Source: Clostridia bacterium (GTDB lineage: Bacteria > Bacillota > Clostridia > Oscillospirales > CAG-272). From it: DNA of 64,000 nt. A program made the translations under genes and the position numbers. The notes under the pieces were generated by a model, which was not told the origin of the DNA, did no database searches, and saw only the letters and a list, made by a program, of their open reading frames with translations. The first letter of the stretch is position 1, and every line of letters starts with the position of its first letter. Of this stretch, positions 15,968 to 24,428 are shown one piece after another. Location: NCBI GenBank assembly GCA_017456145.1, contig JAFTJZ010000039.1, positions 1 through 64,000 of the forward strand, given 5' to 3'.

Positions 15968-18574
15968 ATGAAAACGACTCGTCAATTTCTACATCTTTGC
16001 TTGATTGTTCTTTCCCTTGCTTTTTTGCTGACGATGGTAGCCTGTACCACCGATCCTGCTCCGGATCGGGAAGGGGATGAGAGCCCGACGCCCGGACAGA
16101 CCACCGAGGTGACTTTTTCCTTGACTGAAGCAGACGGCTCCTCCCGCTACACCGTCGTATACCCTGAATATAAGGGTGCTGACGCAGTCAAGGGTGCAGC
16201 CGAGAACGTTCGCGATGCGCTTGCTACCGCACTGGGTAAGCAGGCTGCGGATATCTCGCTGCAGGCTGATAGCGCGGCTGCTGTGACGTATGAAATTCTG
16301 ATCGGCGAGACCGATCGTCAGGAGAGCGCGACGGCGACCGAGGCACTCGGTGAGACGGAATACATCATTTGTGTGGATGGGGAGAAGATCGTTATCGCCG
16401 GCGGCTCGCCTACCGCGATCTGCGCTGCTGCGACGGTGTTTGCTGATACCTATCTGGCCGATCCTGCCACCGTTACCTCAACGCTTTCGGTGACGGGGCA
16501 GTGCGAGCTGGTCATTGACGGTCCACACCTTGTCAGAACGCTGTACCCGACCGAAGATACCGTGGTTGCGGATATTATGCCTTATGAAATGGGCTACGAC
16601 GTAGACCCGACGGGCACCAAGGATAGTACGGCAGGAATTCAGAAGGCACTGGATGATTGTGCCAATTTGGGAGGCGGTACGGTGTTTTTATCAGCGGGTC
16701 ACTACCGCTTGACGGGAACGGTTACCGTGCCCTCCTTCGTGACTTTACGCGGTGACTGGCAGGACCCCGACACCGGTAATGAGTACGGTACGGTCATCGT
16801 GGCAGACGTGACCGAAAACATCGGTCCCATGATCGCTGCGGCGCAGAGTGCCGGTGTGCGCGGATTGACCTTTTACTATCCGCATCAGAGTGCGGAAAAT
16901 CCCATCGATCTTGGCTGGGCAATCGAATCTGCCCGCGACGGTACGCAGTGCCCAAACATTCTGGATATCACGCTGATCAATGCTTATAACGGTGTTGGTC
17001 TCTCACAGCCGCCGCACCAGTGGACAGCAACCTCGAACGGTTGGTTTTACAACATTAAGGGCACGGCGCTCAATATTGGTTTTGCTGTTTATAATAACTC
17101 CGGTGCCTGCAGTTATGAGAAGATGCATTTCTCCCCTAATTATTGGCTGGCAGCAGGGGAGAAGTACAACGCGCCCGATGAGAACACGCTGAAGAAATAT
17201 CTTCGTGAAAACGCAACGGGTATCGTGCTTGGTGACCTGGAAATGCCCTTGGTCTATAAGCTGGAGGTGGATGGCTATCATTACGGTATTCATATTGCCG
17301 ACGGCGATAAGAGAAAATTCTGGGGCTCCGGTATGGCAGAGCTTAACGTGACTGATTGTGACGTGGCGCTGTTTATCGAAGAGCACTGGGAGGGTCGTAT
17401 GACAGGTATCGTCCGCAGCACGCTGATGGGTAGCGAGGCCTCGATCATCATGGGTGAGAAGGCAAGCAAATCGACCGTGCTGGTTACCGACTGCGTTCTC
17501 TCGCACGAGCCGCAGGGCGTGACCATGATCGTTGACAACAGCGGTGATTCCGAAAAAGCGTACGAAGCCTTCACGGGAACGGCGCATGCTACGGGACGCG
17601 AGTTTGTCAACGTGACGCTCGCACCGTACAATTGTCCGATGCAGCCCATCAATTATGAGGGTAACTTTGGCACGGAGGATGCAACTCCCGCAATTCAGGC
17701 AGCACTGGATCATGTGGGCAATGCCGGCGGCGGTGTCGTATATCTGCCTGCGGGTTATTACCGCATCGAGGGCTATTTGACGATTCCGGCGGGCGTTGAG
17801 CTGCGTGGTGCAGGTGCAATTCCGTATGCTCCGTCGTATCTTGGTGGTACTAATCTGATGATTTACTCCGGTAAAGAGCCGGACGATCCCTATACTGCAC
17901 AGGCTACGATCACTGTGGTCGGCGAGGGAGCGGGGTTGCGCGATCTGCAATTCTTCTATCCCGAAAATCCCTTTGCTGATCCCTCCAAGCATGAAACATT
18001 GGTGCCATTCTCCTATACCATTCGTTTGGATGCTGTGGACGCCTTCATAGAGAATACATTCTTCAGTAACCCATATCTTGCAATCGATATCACCGAGAAT
18101 GCCGATAATCACTACATCAAGCGTCTGGGTGGTACGGCGGCGTTGAACATGATCCGCGTTGGTGCTTGCTCCGGCGGCTGGATCGAATCTCTCCACGATA
18201 TCAATCCCACCTATTGGATGCAAGGCAATGACCGCCACCGCATGGGCGTGGATTGGATGTGGAAGGACGATCTTGGTGCGTTTATGGGCTTCCAGCAAGC
18301 CAATTGCGACCTGATTGTGATCGAAGGAACCGACTGCGAGTATATTCTGGATATTCTGCAATTTGGCGGCGGTGAGCTGATCGTGGTCAATGATGATGGC
18401 TACGCGATCGCATGGAATGTCTCAATCGACCAGGGCGGTTACAGCTGTGTAACGGTCAACGATGGGTATTTTATCGGTATGAATGTCCAAAGAACGTACA
18501 GCGGTCCGAACGGTGATATTGTCATCCGCGGTGACGGAGACACATGGATCTATAACGAATTTCATTTATATTGA
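15968..18574 (+). CDS. Lipoprotein with two pectate-lyase-like beta-helix domains (paralog 2)
   Basis: This 868-residue protein has a signal peptide with lipobox MVAC (Cys 26). It has the same order as its neighbours: an N-terminal domain with G-E-T-D-R (about 45-170), a first beta-helix from about 212 (DPTGTKDSTAGIQKAL, then GGTVFLSAGHY), and a second from about 571 (ATPAIQAALDHVG, then GGVVYLPAGYY). It is the most diverged of the three paralogs, since its C-terminal half shares mainly the framework motifs with the others. AGAGAGGT precedes the ATG. The gap to the next paralog is only 22 bases, so the genes form one operon. The substrate is unknown; a surface polysaccharide or pectin role is inferred from fold and context. 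Confidence 0.8.
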   Translation: MKTTRQFLHLCLIVLSLAFLLTMVACTTDPAPDREGDESPTPGQTTEVTFSLTEADGSSRYTVVYPEYKGADAVKGAAENVRDALATALGKQAADISLQADSAAAVTYEILIGETDRQESATATEALGETEYIICVDGEKIVIAGGSPTAICAAATVFADTYLADPATVTSTLSVTGQCELVIDGPHLVRTLYPTEDTVVADIMPYEMGYDVDPTGTKDSTAGIQKALDDCANLGGGTVFLSAGHYRLTGTVTVPSFVTLRGDWQDPDTGNEYGTVIVADVTENIGPMIAAAQSAGVRGLTFYYPHQSAENPIDLGWAIESARDGTQCPNILDITLINAYNGVGLSQPPHQWTATSNGWFYNIKGTALNIGFAVYNNSGACSYEKMHFSPNYWLAAGEKYNAPDENTLKKYLRENATGIVLGDLEMPLVYKLEVDGYHYGIHIADGDKRKFWGSGMAELNVTDCDVALFIEEHWEGRMTGIVRSTLMGSEASIIMGEKASKSTVLVTDCVLSHEPQGVTMIVDNSGDSEKAYEAFTGTAHATGREFVNVTLAPYNCPMQPINYEGNFGTEDATPAIQAALDHVGNAGGGVVYLPAGYYRIEGYLTIPAGVELRGAGAIPYAPSYLGGTNLMIYSGKEPDDPYTAQATITVVGEGAGLRDLQFFYPENPFADPSKHETLVPFSYTIRLDAVDAFIENTFFSNPYLAIDITENADNHYIKRLGGTAALNMIRVGACSGGWIESLHDINPTYWMQGNDRHRMGVDWMWKDDLGAFMGFQQANCDLIVIEGTDCEYILDILQFGGGELIVVNDDGYAIAWNVSIDQGGYSCVTVNDGYFIGMNVQRTYSGPNGDIVIRGDGDTWIYNEFHLY

Positions 18575-18596
18575 TTAAAATAAGGAGTTTGATTTT

Positions 18597-21227
18597 ATGA
18601 AAAGAATTTTAATTGTTTTGTTGGCTGTGCTGCTGTGCACGGGAATGCTGTTTGCGGCAGCTTGCACGGATGAGACACCCGATGAGGAGAAGACTCCCGC
18701 CGAGGAAACTCCGACGGACGACCAAACGGACACGGGTCTTTCCTTTGCGCTGGCGGACGGCTCCAGCCGTTATACGGTGATGAGAAGTGATCTGGAGTCG
18801 GGGACACACCCCGTTACAGCAGCTGCGGTCAGCATCCGCGACGCGCTGCAGGAAAAGCTGGGGACCACCGTTACCATTGCGACCGACTGGGATATGGGGG
18901 ATCCCACGCCCGAGGAGATCGCTGCCCGTTACGAGATCTGCGTCGGCAACACCAACCGCCCCGAATCCGAGGCGGCAAAGGCGACGCTGGAGCAGTACAG
19001 CTGGACCATCCGCGTAGACGGCAACAAGATCGTCATCGTGGGTGACAGTGACAAGGCGACCGTGATGGCGGCACAGGCATTTATCGCCACCTATATCAAG
19101 GGGGACGGTGTGATCTCCGAGACGCTCAGCGTTACCGAGACCTACACCCCCACTCCCACCGAGATCATCCCCAAAGACAACTCCACAGGGAAGATGAATC
19201 CCGGCATCGTGACCACGGTATATCCCACCGAGGACGTGGTCATCGCCGACGTTGACGTCGTCAAGGACGGTTATGCCGTCGACCCGACGGGCATGAGTGA
19301 CAGCACCGCGGGAATTCAGAAGGCACTCAACGACGTTTCCAAGGCGGGCGGCGGAACGGTATGGCTGCCTGCGGGCACCTACGTCGTCTCCGGAACCATC
19401 AACGTTCCCGCCTTCGTTACGCTGCGCGGCGATTGGCAGGATCCCGACACGGGCAACGAGTACGGTACCATCATCAGCGTCTGGATGGAGCCCGAGGATG
19501 CGGGCAAGGTCGGTGTGTTCCATCTCGGCGGCTCGGGTGGTGTCATCGGTCTGACCGTTTATTATCCGCATCAATCGCTGACCGACGTCAAGGCATATCC
19601 CTTTGCTTTCTATACCAACGGTCAGGGCGTCAACTATATGCTGGCGACCGCCAAGAATATTACGGTCATCAACGGCTACCGCGGTCTTGGCTGCTGCGTT
19701 GCCGAGGGCAATGCTCACGAGCAGATGACGGTGGAGAACTTCAAGGGTACCTTTTTGTACTGTGGTGCCGAGGTCTACAATCAGGCGGACGTCGGTACGT
19801 GGCAGGATGTGACCGTCAGTGCGAAATATTGGCAGGACGCGCTGAGCTCCTCCGCCATTGCAGCCCTGAGCGAGACAGCAGCACCCACAGCCGAGGAGAT
19901 CGCGACCTATGTCAAGGAAAACGCTGTCGGTCTCAAGCTGGGAGACTTGGAGTGGACGGAGTTTGAGTCCCTTAAGGTCGAGGGCTGCAAGATCGGTATT
20001 GAGATCGTCAAGGGCAAGCGTATTCAGTTTGCAGGCTCCTTGTACGACACCGCCATCACGGGCTGTACGCAGGGTATCGTGGTACACGATCTGGACCCCC
20101 GCTGGGGTATGGTCGTTGCCAACAGTACCATAGAGAACGGTATTTATAACGAGACCGACGGCATGGTTAAGCTGTGTGGTGTCGAGACGACGGGTGCGCT
20201 GGAGGGACAGATCTCCACCATCGATCAGGGTGATACGCTGAAATATTACAAGGTGGATTACACGGCAAGCTACCAAAAGCCGATAGAAAAGTTGTATCTG
20301 TTCTCCACTGAGAAGGCATCGTCCGATAACAGTGCGGCGCTGCAGGCACTGCTGGATGAGGCGGGCAAGACGGGCGGCGTGGTTTACGTTTCCGCAGGTC
20401 ATTATCGTCTGGACAATCCGCTGACCGTTCCCGCGGGCGTTGAGCTGCGCGGAGCCTCCTCGGTCGCCAACCGTGATCAGGGCGGACTCAGTGCAGGCAC
20501 GGTGTTCGAGTGCTTTTACGGAGACGACGATGAGAGCGGTGTGGACGATCAGGCGTTCATCACGCTTGCAGGCGAAAATGCGGGTTTGAACGGTATTCGT
20601 ATCATCTATCCCGAGAACAGCCCGCTCGGCAGTAACCTCAACACCACCTATACCGTGCGCGGCACGGCGAAGGGGGTTTATATGGTCAACTGCGGCATCT
20701 CCGCATCGGCATACGGCGTGGACTTCCGCGGCTGTGATAATCACTTCATCAAGAAGGTCACCACCTGCTGCTATTATAATACCTTTATCGTCGGCGGTGA
20801 GGGCGGTATCCTCTCGGGGTGCCTGCAGAACGGTACGGTCATCTACAGAACCTCCGGCGCGGGGCTTGTCAACTGGCCGACTGCGGAGGGACAAATCTGG
20901 GCAGAACTGTTTGATCCCATTACTCGTTTGTATAACAACTACATCATTGTTGACGGTGCGACCGATCAGCTGATCTACAACACCTTTATTTACGGCTGTG
21001 CCTCCATGGTGATCAACCGCAATTCCGAGGACACGCTGGCAGTCAACATCGGCTCGGACAACATCGGCTCCAAGACGGCACAGATCGTCATGGAGAGCGG
21101 CTCTCTGGTTGTGATCAACTCCATGCGCTATAACGGTCATTCTTACGACTATGAGGATGGCGAGCTGGAGCTTTACAACCGCATTACGATCAACGACAAG
21201 AACGAGGAGACGCTCGTCCTTCCTTGA
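18597..21227 (+). CDS. Lipoprotein with two pectate-lyase-like beta-helix domains (paralog 3)
   Basis: This 876-residue protein has a signal peptide with lipobox AAAC (Cys 23) and a Thr/Glu/Asp-rich linker. The N-terminal domain carries G-N-T-N-R. Beta-helix segments start near 225 (STAGIQKAL, then GGTVWLPAGTY) and 575 (SAALQALLDEAGKTGG, then VVYVSAGHY). It is closer to paralog 1 than to paralog 2: both share RGDWQDPD, GLKLGDLEWTEF/MIGDLEWTEF and the C-terminal ending N-E/R-R/K-x-E-E-T-L. The start follows AAGGAGTT. The gene is last in the operon and is followed by a terminator. Catalytic activity is not demonstrable from the sequence; some proteins of this fold are structural or binding only. 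Confidence 0.8.
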   Translation: MKRILIVLLAVLLCTGMLFAAACTDETPDEEKTPAEETPTDDQTDTGLSFALADGSSRYTVMRSDLESGTHPVTAAAVSIRDALQEKLGTTVTIATDWDMGDPTPEEIAARYEICVGNTNRPESEAAKATLEQYSWTIRVDGNKIVIVGDSDKATVMAAQAFIATYIKGDGVISETLSVTETYTPTPTEIIPKDNSTGKMNPGIVTTVYPTEDVVIADVDVVKDGYAVDPTGMSDSTAGIQKALNDVSKAGGGTVWLPAGTYVVSGTINVPAFVTLRGDWQDPDTGNEYGTIISVWMEPEDAGKVGVFHLGGSGGVIGLTVYYPHQSLTDVKAYPFAFYTNGQGVNYMLATAKNITVINGYRGLGCCVAEGNAHEQMTVENFKGTFLYCGAEVYNQADVGTWQDVTVSAKYWQDALSSSAIAALSETAAPTAEEIATYVKENAVGLKLGDLEWTEFESLKVEGCKIGIEIVKGKRIQFAGSLYDTAITGCTQGIVVHDLDPRWGMVVANSTIENGIYNETDGMVKLCGVETTGALEGQISTIDQGDTLKYYKVDYTASYQKPIEKLYLFSTEKASSDNSAALQALLDEAGKTGGVVYVSAGHYRLDNPLTVPAGVELRGASSVANRDQGGLSAGTVFECFYGDDDESGVDDQAFITLAGENAGLNGIRIIYPENSPLGSNLNTTYTVRGTAKGVYMVNCGISASAYGVDFRGCDNHFIKKVTTCCYYNTFIVGGEGGILSGCLQNGTVIYRTSGAGLVNWPTAEGQIWAELFDPITRLYNNYIIVDGATDQLIYNTFIYGCASMVINRNSEDTLAVNIGSDNIGSKTAQIVMESGSLVVINSMRYNGHSYDYEDGELELYNRITINDKNEETLVLP

Positions 21228-21242
21228 TGTAGCTCATATTCT

Positions 21243-21275
21243 CAAGGGGCAAGACTTGTGTTTTGCCCCTTTTTG
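21243..21275 (+). terminator. Terminator of the beta-helix operon
   Basis: AAGGGGCAA ... TTGCCCCTT stem followed by a T-run (CCCCTTTTTG) just after the third lipoprotein gene. Confidence 0.75.
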
Positions 21276-21316
21276 AAGGGATTTTTAAAAAAAATCAAGA
21301 AATTTTCAAAAATCAC

Positions 21317-21345
21317 TTGATTTTAGCGCGCAGATATTGTATTAT
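21317..21345 (+). promoter_or_regulatory. Promoter for the DUF1836-mrnC operon
   Basis: TTGATT (21317-21322), 17 bases, TATTAT (21340-21345), about 25 bases before the start codon. Confidence 0.6.
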
Positions 21346-21369
21346 AAAGGGAGGAAGGGGGGAAGACCC

Positions 21370-22041
21370 ATGAACGAACAACTTCGTGCCTTACTTGCCG
21401 AGGCGATTCGTGATGCCAACCTGCACAGCCAAGACATTCCCGCGATCGATTTGTATCTGGATCAGATCATGAATCTGGTCGCCGATGCACAGGGCAAGGG
21501 GGCGGCACATTTTGCCGAGCGGCAGCTCACCAAGACCATGATCAACAACTACTCCAAAGACGGACTTATCATGCCCGTCAAGGGGAAGAAGTATACAAGA
21601 GAGCACATTGTACAGATGCTGCTGGTATATTCACTGAAAAACACGTTGTCCATGACCGAGATCAAGCGGATCCTATGCGACGTTTATGATAAGGATGTAC
21701 CGCTGATCGATTGCTACGACGGTTATCTTGCAACCAAACCCGACGATCGGGAGCTTTGTCTTGCCGCGGTGGACACGGTGATCTCCCGTCACAGCTACGA
21801 CATGGAAAGCGACGCCGATTACTTCAAGGCTCTTCTTGAGCTGTGCACGTTATCGGATTATTTCCGTTGCATGGCGCAGGCGATGCTGTTGTCCCGTTAT
21901 CCCGATCCCGAGGAAAAGCTGCAGCAGGAAAAGGATGAAAAGCAGCAGCAAAAGAGTGCCGCAAAGCAGCAGAAAAAAGCCGCAAAGGCTGCGGCCGCTG
22001 CCGATGAACCCGAGAAGAGCGGGGAGGAAGAGCAGGCATGA
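21370..22041 (+). CDS. DUF1836 putative transcriptional regulator
   Basis: This 223-residue protein matches the DUF1836 pattern. A central MerR-like helix-turn-helix region reads TMINNYSKDGLIMPVKGKKYT and is followed by HIVQMLLVYSLKNTLSMTEIKRIL, as in small DNA-binding proteins. The last 50 residues are low-complexity (Lys, Gln, Ala, Glu) and probably disordered or helical. The ATG at 21370 is preceded by a purine-rich GGAGGAAGG run. The next gene, mrnC, begins in a 4-base ATGA overlap, so the two are translationally coupled. The regulatory target is unknown. Confidence 0.75.
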   Translation: MNEQLRALLAEAIRDANLHSQDIPAIDLYLDQIMNLVADAQGKGAAHFAERQLTKTMINNYSKDGLIMPVKGKKYTREHIVQMLLVYSLKNTLSMTEIKRILCDVYDKDVPLIDCYDGYLATKPDDRELCLAAVDTVISRHSYDMESDADYFKALLELCTLSDYFRCMAQAMLLSRYPDPEEKLQQEKDEKQQQKSAAKQQKKAAKAAAAADEPEKSGEEEQA

Positions 22042-22427
22042 CAGATGCGCCCGACATGAAAACGATGTCCAATGCGGCACTTGCCTACCTTGGCGACAGT
22101 GTGTTGGAGCTATTGGTGCGTGAGCGGCTGGTGTGCTGCGGATTATCTACTGCGGCTCGCCTGAACGCTGCAGCGCGGGAGTACGTGACCGCCCCCCGCC
22201 AAGCGGAGGCGATGGAACGCATATTGCCACGGCTGACCGAGGAGGAGAGTGCGATCTACCGTCGCGGGCGGAACAATGTTCACGCCAACGTGCCAAAGAG
22301 CGCCACGGTTGCTCAATACCGTGCTGCGACGGGGATGGAGTGTCTGTTTGCGGCGCTTTATCTGACGGGCAAGCAAGCGCGGGCGAGGGAACTGTTTGAG
22401 ATCGCCTACGGGGAGCATGCGAAGTGA
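22038..22427 (+). CDS. mrnC: Mini-ribonuclease III
   Basis: This dimeric endoribonuclease trims 23S rRNA precursor ends. Its 129 residues form a stand-alone RNase III catalytic domain with no double-stranded-RNA-binding domain. The signature NAALAYLGDSVLELLVRE carries the catalytic Asp, followed by a GRN motif (RRGRNN) and the YRAATGMECLFAALYLTG helix. Mini-III is typical of Bacillota and is usually found near cysS and rlmB. Here its partner is the DUF1836 gene, with a 4-base overlap. Length and motifs are normal for the family. Confidence 0.9.
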   Translation: MTDAPDMKTMSNAALAYLGDSVLELLVRERLVCCGLSTAARLNAAAREYVTAPRQAEAMERILPRLTEEESAIYRRGRNNVHANVPKSATVAQYRAATGMECLFAALYLTGKQARARELFEIAYGEHAK

Positions 22428-22749
22428 GAGGCTGCTGACGGCTACACGCCGTCATCGTGCAAGCACGCACTAAAAAACCTGCTGCCGAAAAGCATCCGAA
22501 AAATCCGTCCTTCACGTCTGCGAACGCGGGCTTGCAACCACTGACACGCACACGGCTGCACGGCGCCGAACCTTTCGCCTTTTGACTTGATAACGCCGCA
22601 TTCGCGGAAGGCAGAAGCGGGTAGAGCGCAAGGCCCAAGCGGTTGGATCTGTCGTAAGAGCGAAGACGGGCAAACATTTTGTCTGCACAACCCGATAGTT
22701 TCTGTTTGAAATATCACATCTTAATTCACTATATGAAAGGAAGTTAATT
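22428..22749. other. Gene-free spacer
   Basis: No gene is credible here. A hairpin TGACGGC-TACAC-GCCGTCA occupies 22436-22454 just after mrnC but lacks a T-run. The remainder is GC-rich with short inverted repeats. Near 22670 the sequence GGGCAAACATTTTGTCTGCACAACCC loosely resembles the tail of the repeats around 9680. The cyclophilin ribosome site (AAAGGAAG) ends the spacer. Confidence 0.4.
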
Positions 22750-23253
22750 ATGAAAAATCCCATCATTAAATTTTATATCCGCGACCTCGGCACCATGACG
22801 GCCGAGCTGTATCCCGACATGGCCCCCAAGACCGTTGAGAATTTTCTTTCTTTGATCAGAAACAATTTCTTTGACGATCTGATTTTCCACCGTGTCATTA
22901 AGGGCTTTATGATTCAGGGCGGCGGTTACACCGCAACCTTTGATGAGAGAGAAACAGACGCCATCAAGGGCGAGTTCCGTGCCAACGGCTTTATGGACAA
23001 CACTCTTAAACACACCCGCGGCGTACTGTCCATGGCACGCACCTCCGACCCGAACAGCGCCTCCTCACAGTTCTTTATCATGCACGCCGACGCGCCCCAT
23101 CTGGATGCTCAATATGCAGGCTTTGGAAAGCTGACCGACGGCTTTGACGTGCTTGACCAAATTGCCAATACCAAAACGGGTCGTTACGGATATTTTTCCG
23201 ACGTTCCCCGTACTCCCATCGTGATCGATCAGGTCGAAATTATTGAAGAGTAA
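22750..23253 (+). CDS. Cyclophilin-type peptidyl-prolyl cis-trans isomerase
   Basis: This 167-residue cytoplasmic enzyme interconverts cis and trans peptidyl-prolyl bonds. The cyclophilin core is intact: FHRVIKGFMIQGG (with the catalytic Arg), GVLSMARTSDPNSASSQFFI (with the conserved substrate-binding residues), and a YAGFGKL motif where eukaryotic cyclophilins have WLDGKHVVFG. There is no signal peptide or membrane helix, so it acts inside the cell. The start follows AAAGGAAG. The URO-D family gene begins 11 bases after its stop, suggesting co-transcription without an obvious functional link. Confidence 0.9.
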   Translation: MKNPIIKFYIRDLGTMTAELYPDMAPKTVENFLSLIRNNFFDDLIFHRVIKGFMIQGGGYTATFDERETDAIKGEFRANGFMDNTLKHTRGVLSMARTSDPNSASSQFFIMHADAPHLDAQYAGFGKLTDGFDVLDQIANTKTGRYGYFSDVPRTPIVIDQVEIIEE

Positions 23254-23264
23254 AGGAGATTCCC

Positions 23265-24209
23265 ATGCCTACCACAATGACTCACCGCGAACGCGCCATC
23301 GCCGCACTGGAGTGCCGCGTACCCGATCGCATCCCCACCTTTGAGCTGGAGTATCAGCTCGCACCGTTGATGTTCGGTCACGATTTTCTGTATTCACATC
23401 AGCTGGGCGGCCTGACGCAAAAGGAAATCGACTATAAGATTGAGGAAAACGCAAACTTCATGGTCGAGGTTTACGACGAGCTGGAGTATTCCATCATTCC
23501 CATGTCGTTTATGAGCGAGGAGCACGTCATCGCGACGGCTAAGCATATTCACCGGCTGACGGGTGGCAAGGTGCTGCTGACCCACCACGGCGACGGAACC
23601 TTTGAGATCCCCGACGGCAACCATATGTATGACTTTGCATATCGCATTGCCGATGATCCCGATGAGGTTCATGAGGAGGCCGAGCGCCGCATGAATTGGG
23701 CAATGGAGCGCAACAAAAGATTGTTTGACGCGGGCATTGAGAGCTTTATCCTCTGTGCTGACTATTGCTACAACTCCGGCCCGTTCCTCTCACCCAATAT
23801 GTTCCGTGAGTTTATCACGCCGTATCTTGCCAAGATCATTGACCACATCCGCAGTATGGGCGGTTATGCCATCAAGCATACCGACGGTAATATCATGCCC
23901 ATTCTCGATCAGCTGATCGAATGCCGTCCGCACGCCATTCACTCGCTGGATCCCATGGCGGGCGTCGATATTGCCGAGGTCAAAAAGATCACGGCAGCGG
24001 CGGGGGTTGCCATCTGCGGTAACGTCAACTGCGCCCTGATGCAGACGGGTACAGACGACGAGGTCAGAGCCAGCGCTCTGTACGCCTTGGAGCACGGCAA
24101 GCCCGGCGGCGGTTACTTCTACACCACCTCCAACGTCCCCTTCCGCGGCCTGCCCGCCGAGAGATACCGTATGGTTCTGGATATCTGGAAGGAGCATCGG
24201 GATTATTGA
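23265..24209 (+). CDS. URO-D/MtaA superfamily protein
   Basis: This 314-residue protein has the TIM-barrel fold of uroporphyrinogen decarboxylase and of methylcobalamin:CoM methyltransferases. Visible motifs include the opening REROAIAALE-like helix (RERAIAALECRVPDRIP), GPFLSPNMFREFITPYL, the KHTDGNI strand, HSLDPMAGVDIAEVKK and AICGNVNCALMQTGT. The N-terminal RxxxR segment used by true HemE is weak, and no haem genes are nearby, so a corrinoid-dependent or sugar-related role is as likely as decarboxylation. Genes of this family are common beside carbohydrate loci in gut bacteria without known function. A decayed copy of its 3' end lies downstream. Confidence 0.75.
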   Translation: MPTTMTHRERAIAALECRVPDRIPTFELEYQLAPLMFGHDFLYSHQLGGLTQKEIDYKIEENANFMVEVYDELEYSIIPMSFMSEEHVIATAKHIHRLTGGKVLLTHHGDGTFEIPDGNHMYDFAYRIADDPDEVHEEAERRMNWAMERNKRLFDAGIESFILCADYCYNSGPFLSPNMFREFITPYLAKIIDHIRSMGGYAIKHTDGNIMPILDQLIECRPHAIHSLDPMAGVDIAEVKKITAAAGVAICGNVNCALMQTGTDDEVRASALYALEHGKPGGGYFYTTSNVPFRGLPAERYRMVLDIWKEHRDY

Positions 24210-24227
24210 TCGAAAGCTGTATAAAAA

Positions 24228-24263
24228 AGCGCACTCTCCGAATGTGGAGGGTGCGCTCTTTCG
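24228..24263 (+). terminator. Terminator after the URO-D family gene
   Basis: AGCGCACTCTCC (24228-24239) pairs with GGAGGGTGCGCT (24246-24257; one G-T) and is followed by CTTTCG. An A-run precedes it, so it may also work in reverse. Confidence 0.7.
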
Positions 24264-24308
24264 TTAGAAATGCGATATCATGGGTGCTACAAGCCTTCTG
24301 TCAATCCA

Positions 24309-24405
24309 CGACGGCCTGCCTGCCGAGAGATATCGAATGGCTCCGGATATCCGGAAGGAGCATCGGAACGATTGATCGAATACTGTATAAAAATGCGCAA
24401 TCTTC
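24309..24405 (+). pseudogene. Decayed duplicate of the URO-D gene 3' end
   Basis: GGCCTGCCTGCCGAGAGATA through GAAGGAGCATCGG and TGATCGAA...CTGTATAAAAA repeats positions 24147-24235 at an offset of about 166 bases. It carries several substitutions and a degraded terminator arm (GCGCAATCTTCG). It has no start and encodes at most the last 20 residues, so it is a remnant of a tandem duplication. Confidence 0.75.
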
Positions 24406-24428
24406 GAAAGGAAACCTGAAAAATCATT

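Noticed and set aside
18609-21140. 843-codon minus-strand frame opposite the third beta-helix lipoprotein
   Set aside because: The plus strand has signal peptide, lipobox and repeated domains; the reverse product has no domain structure.
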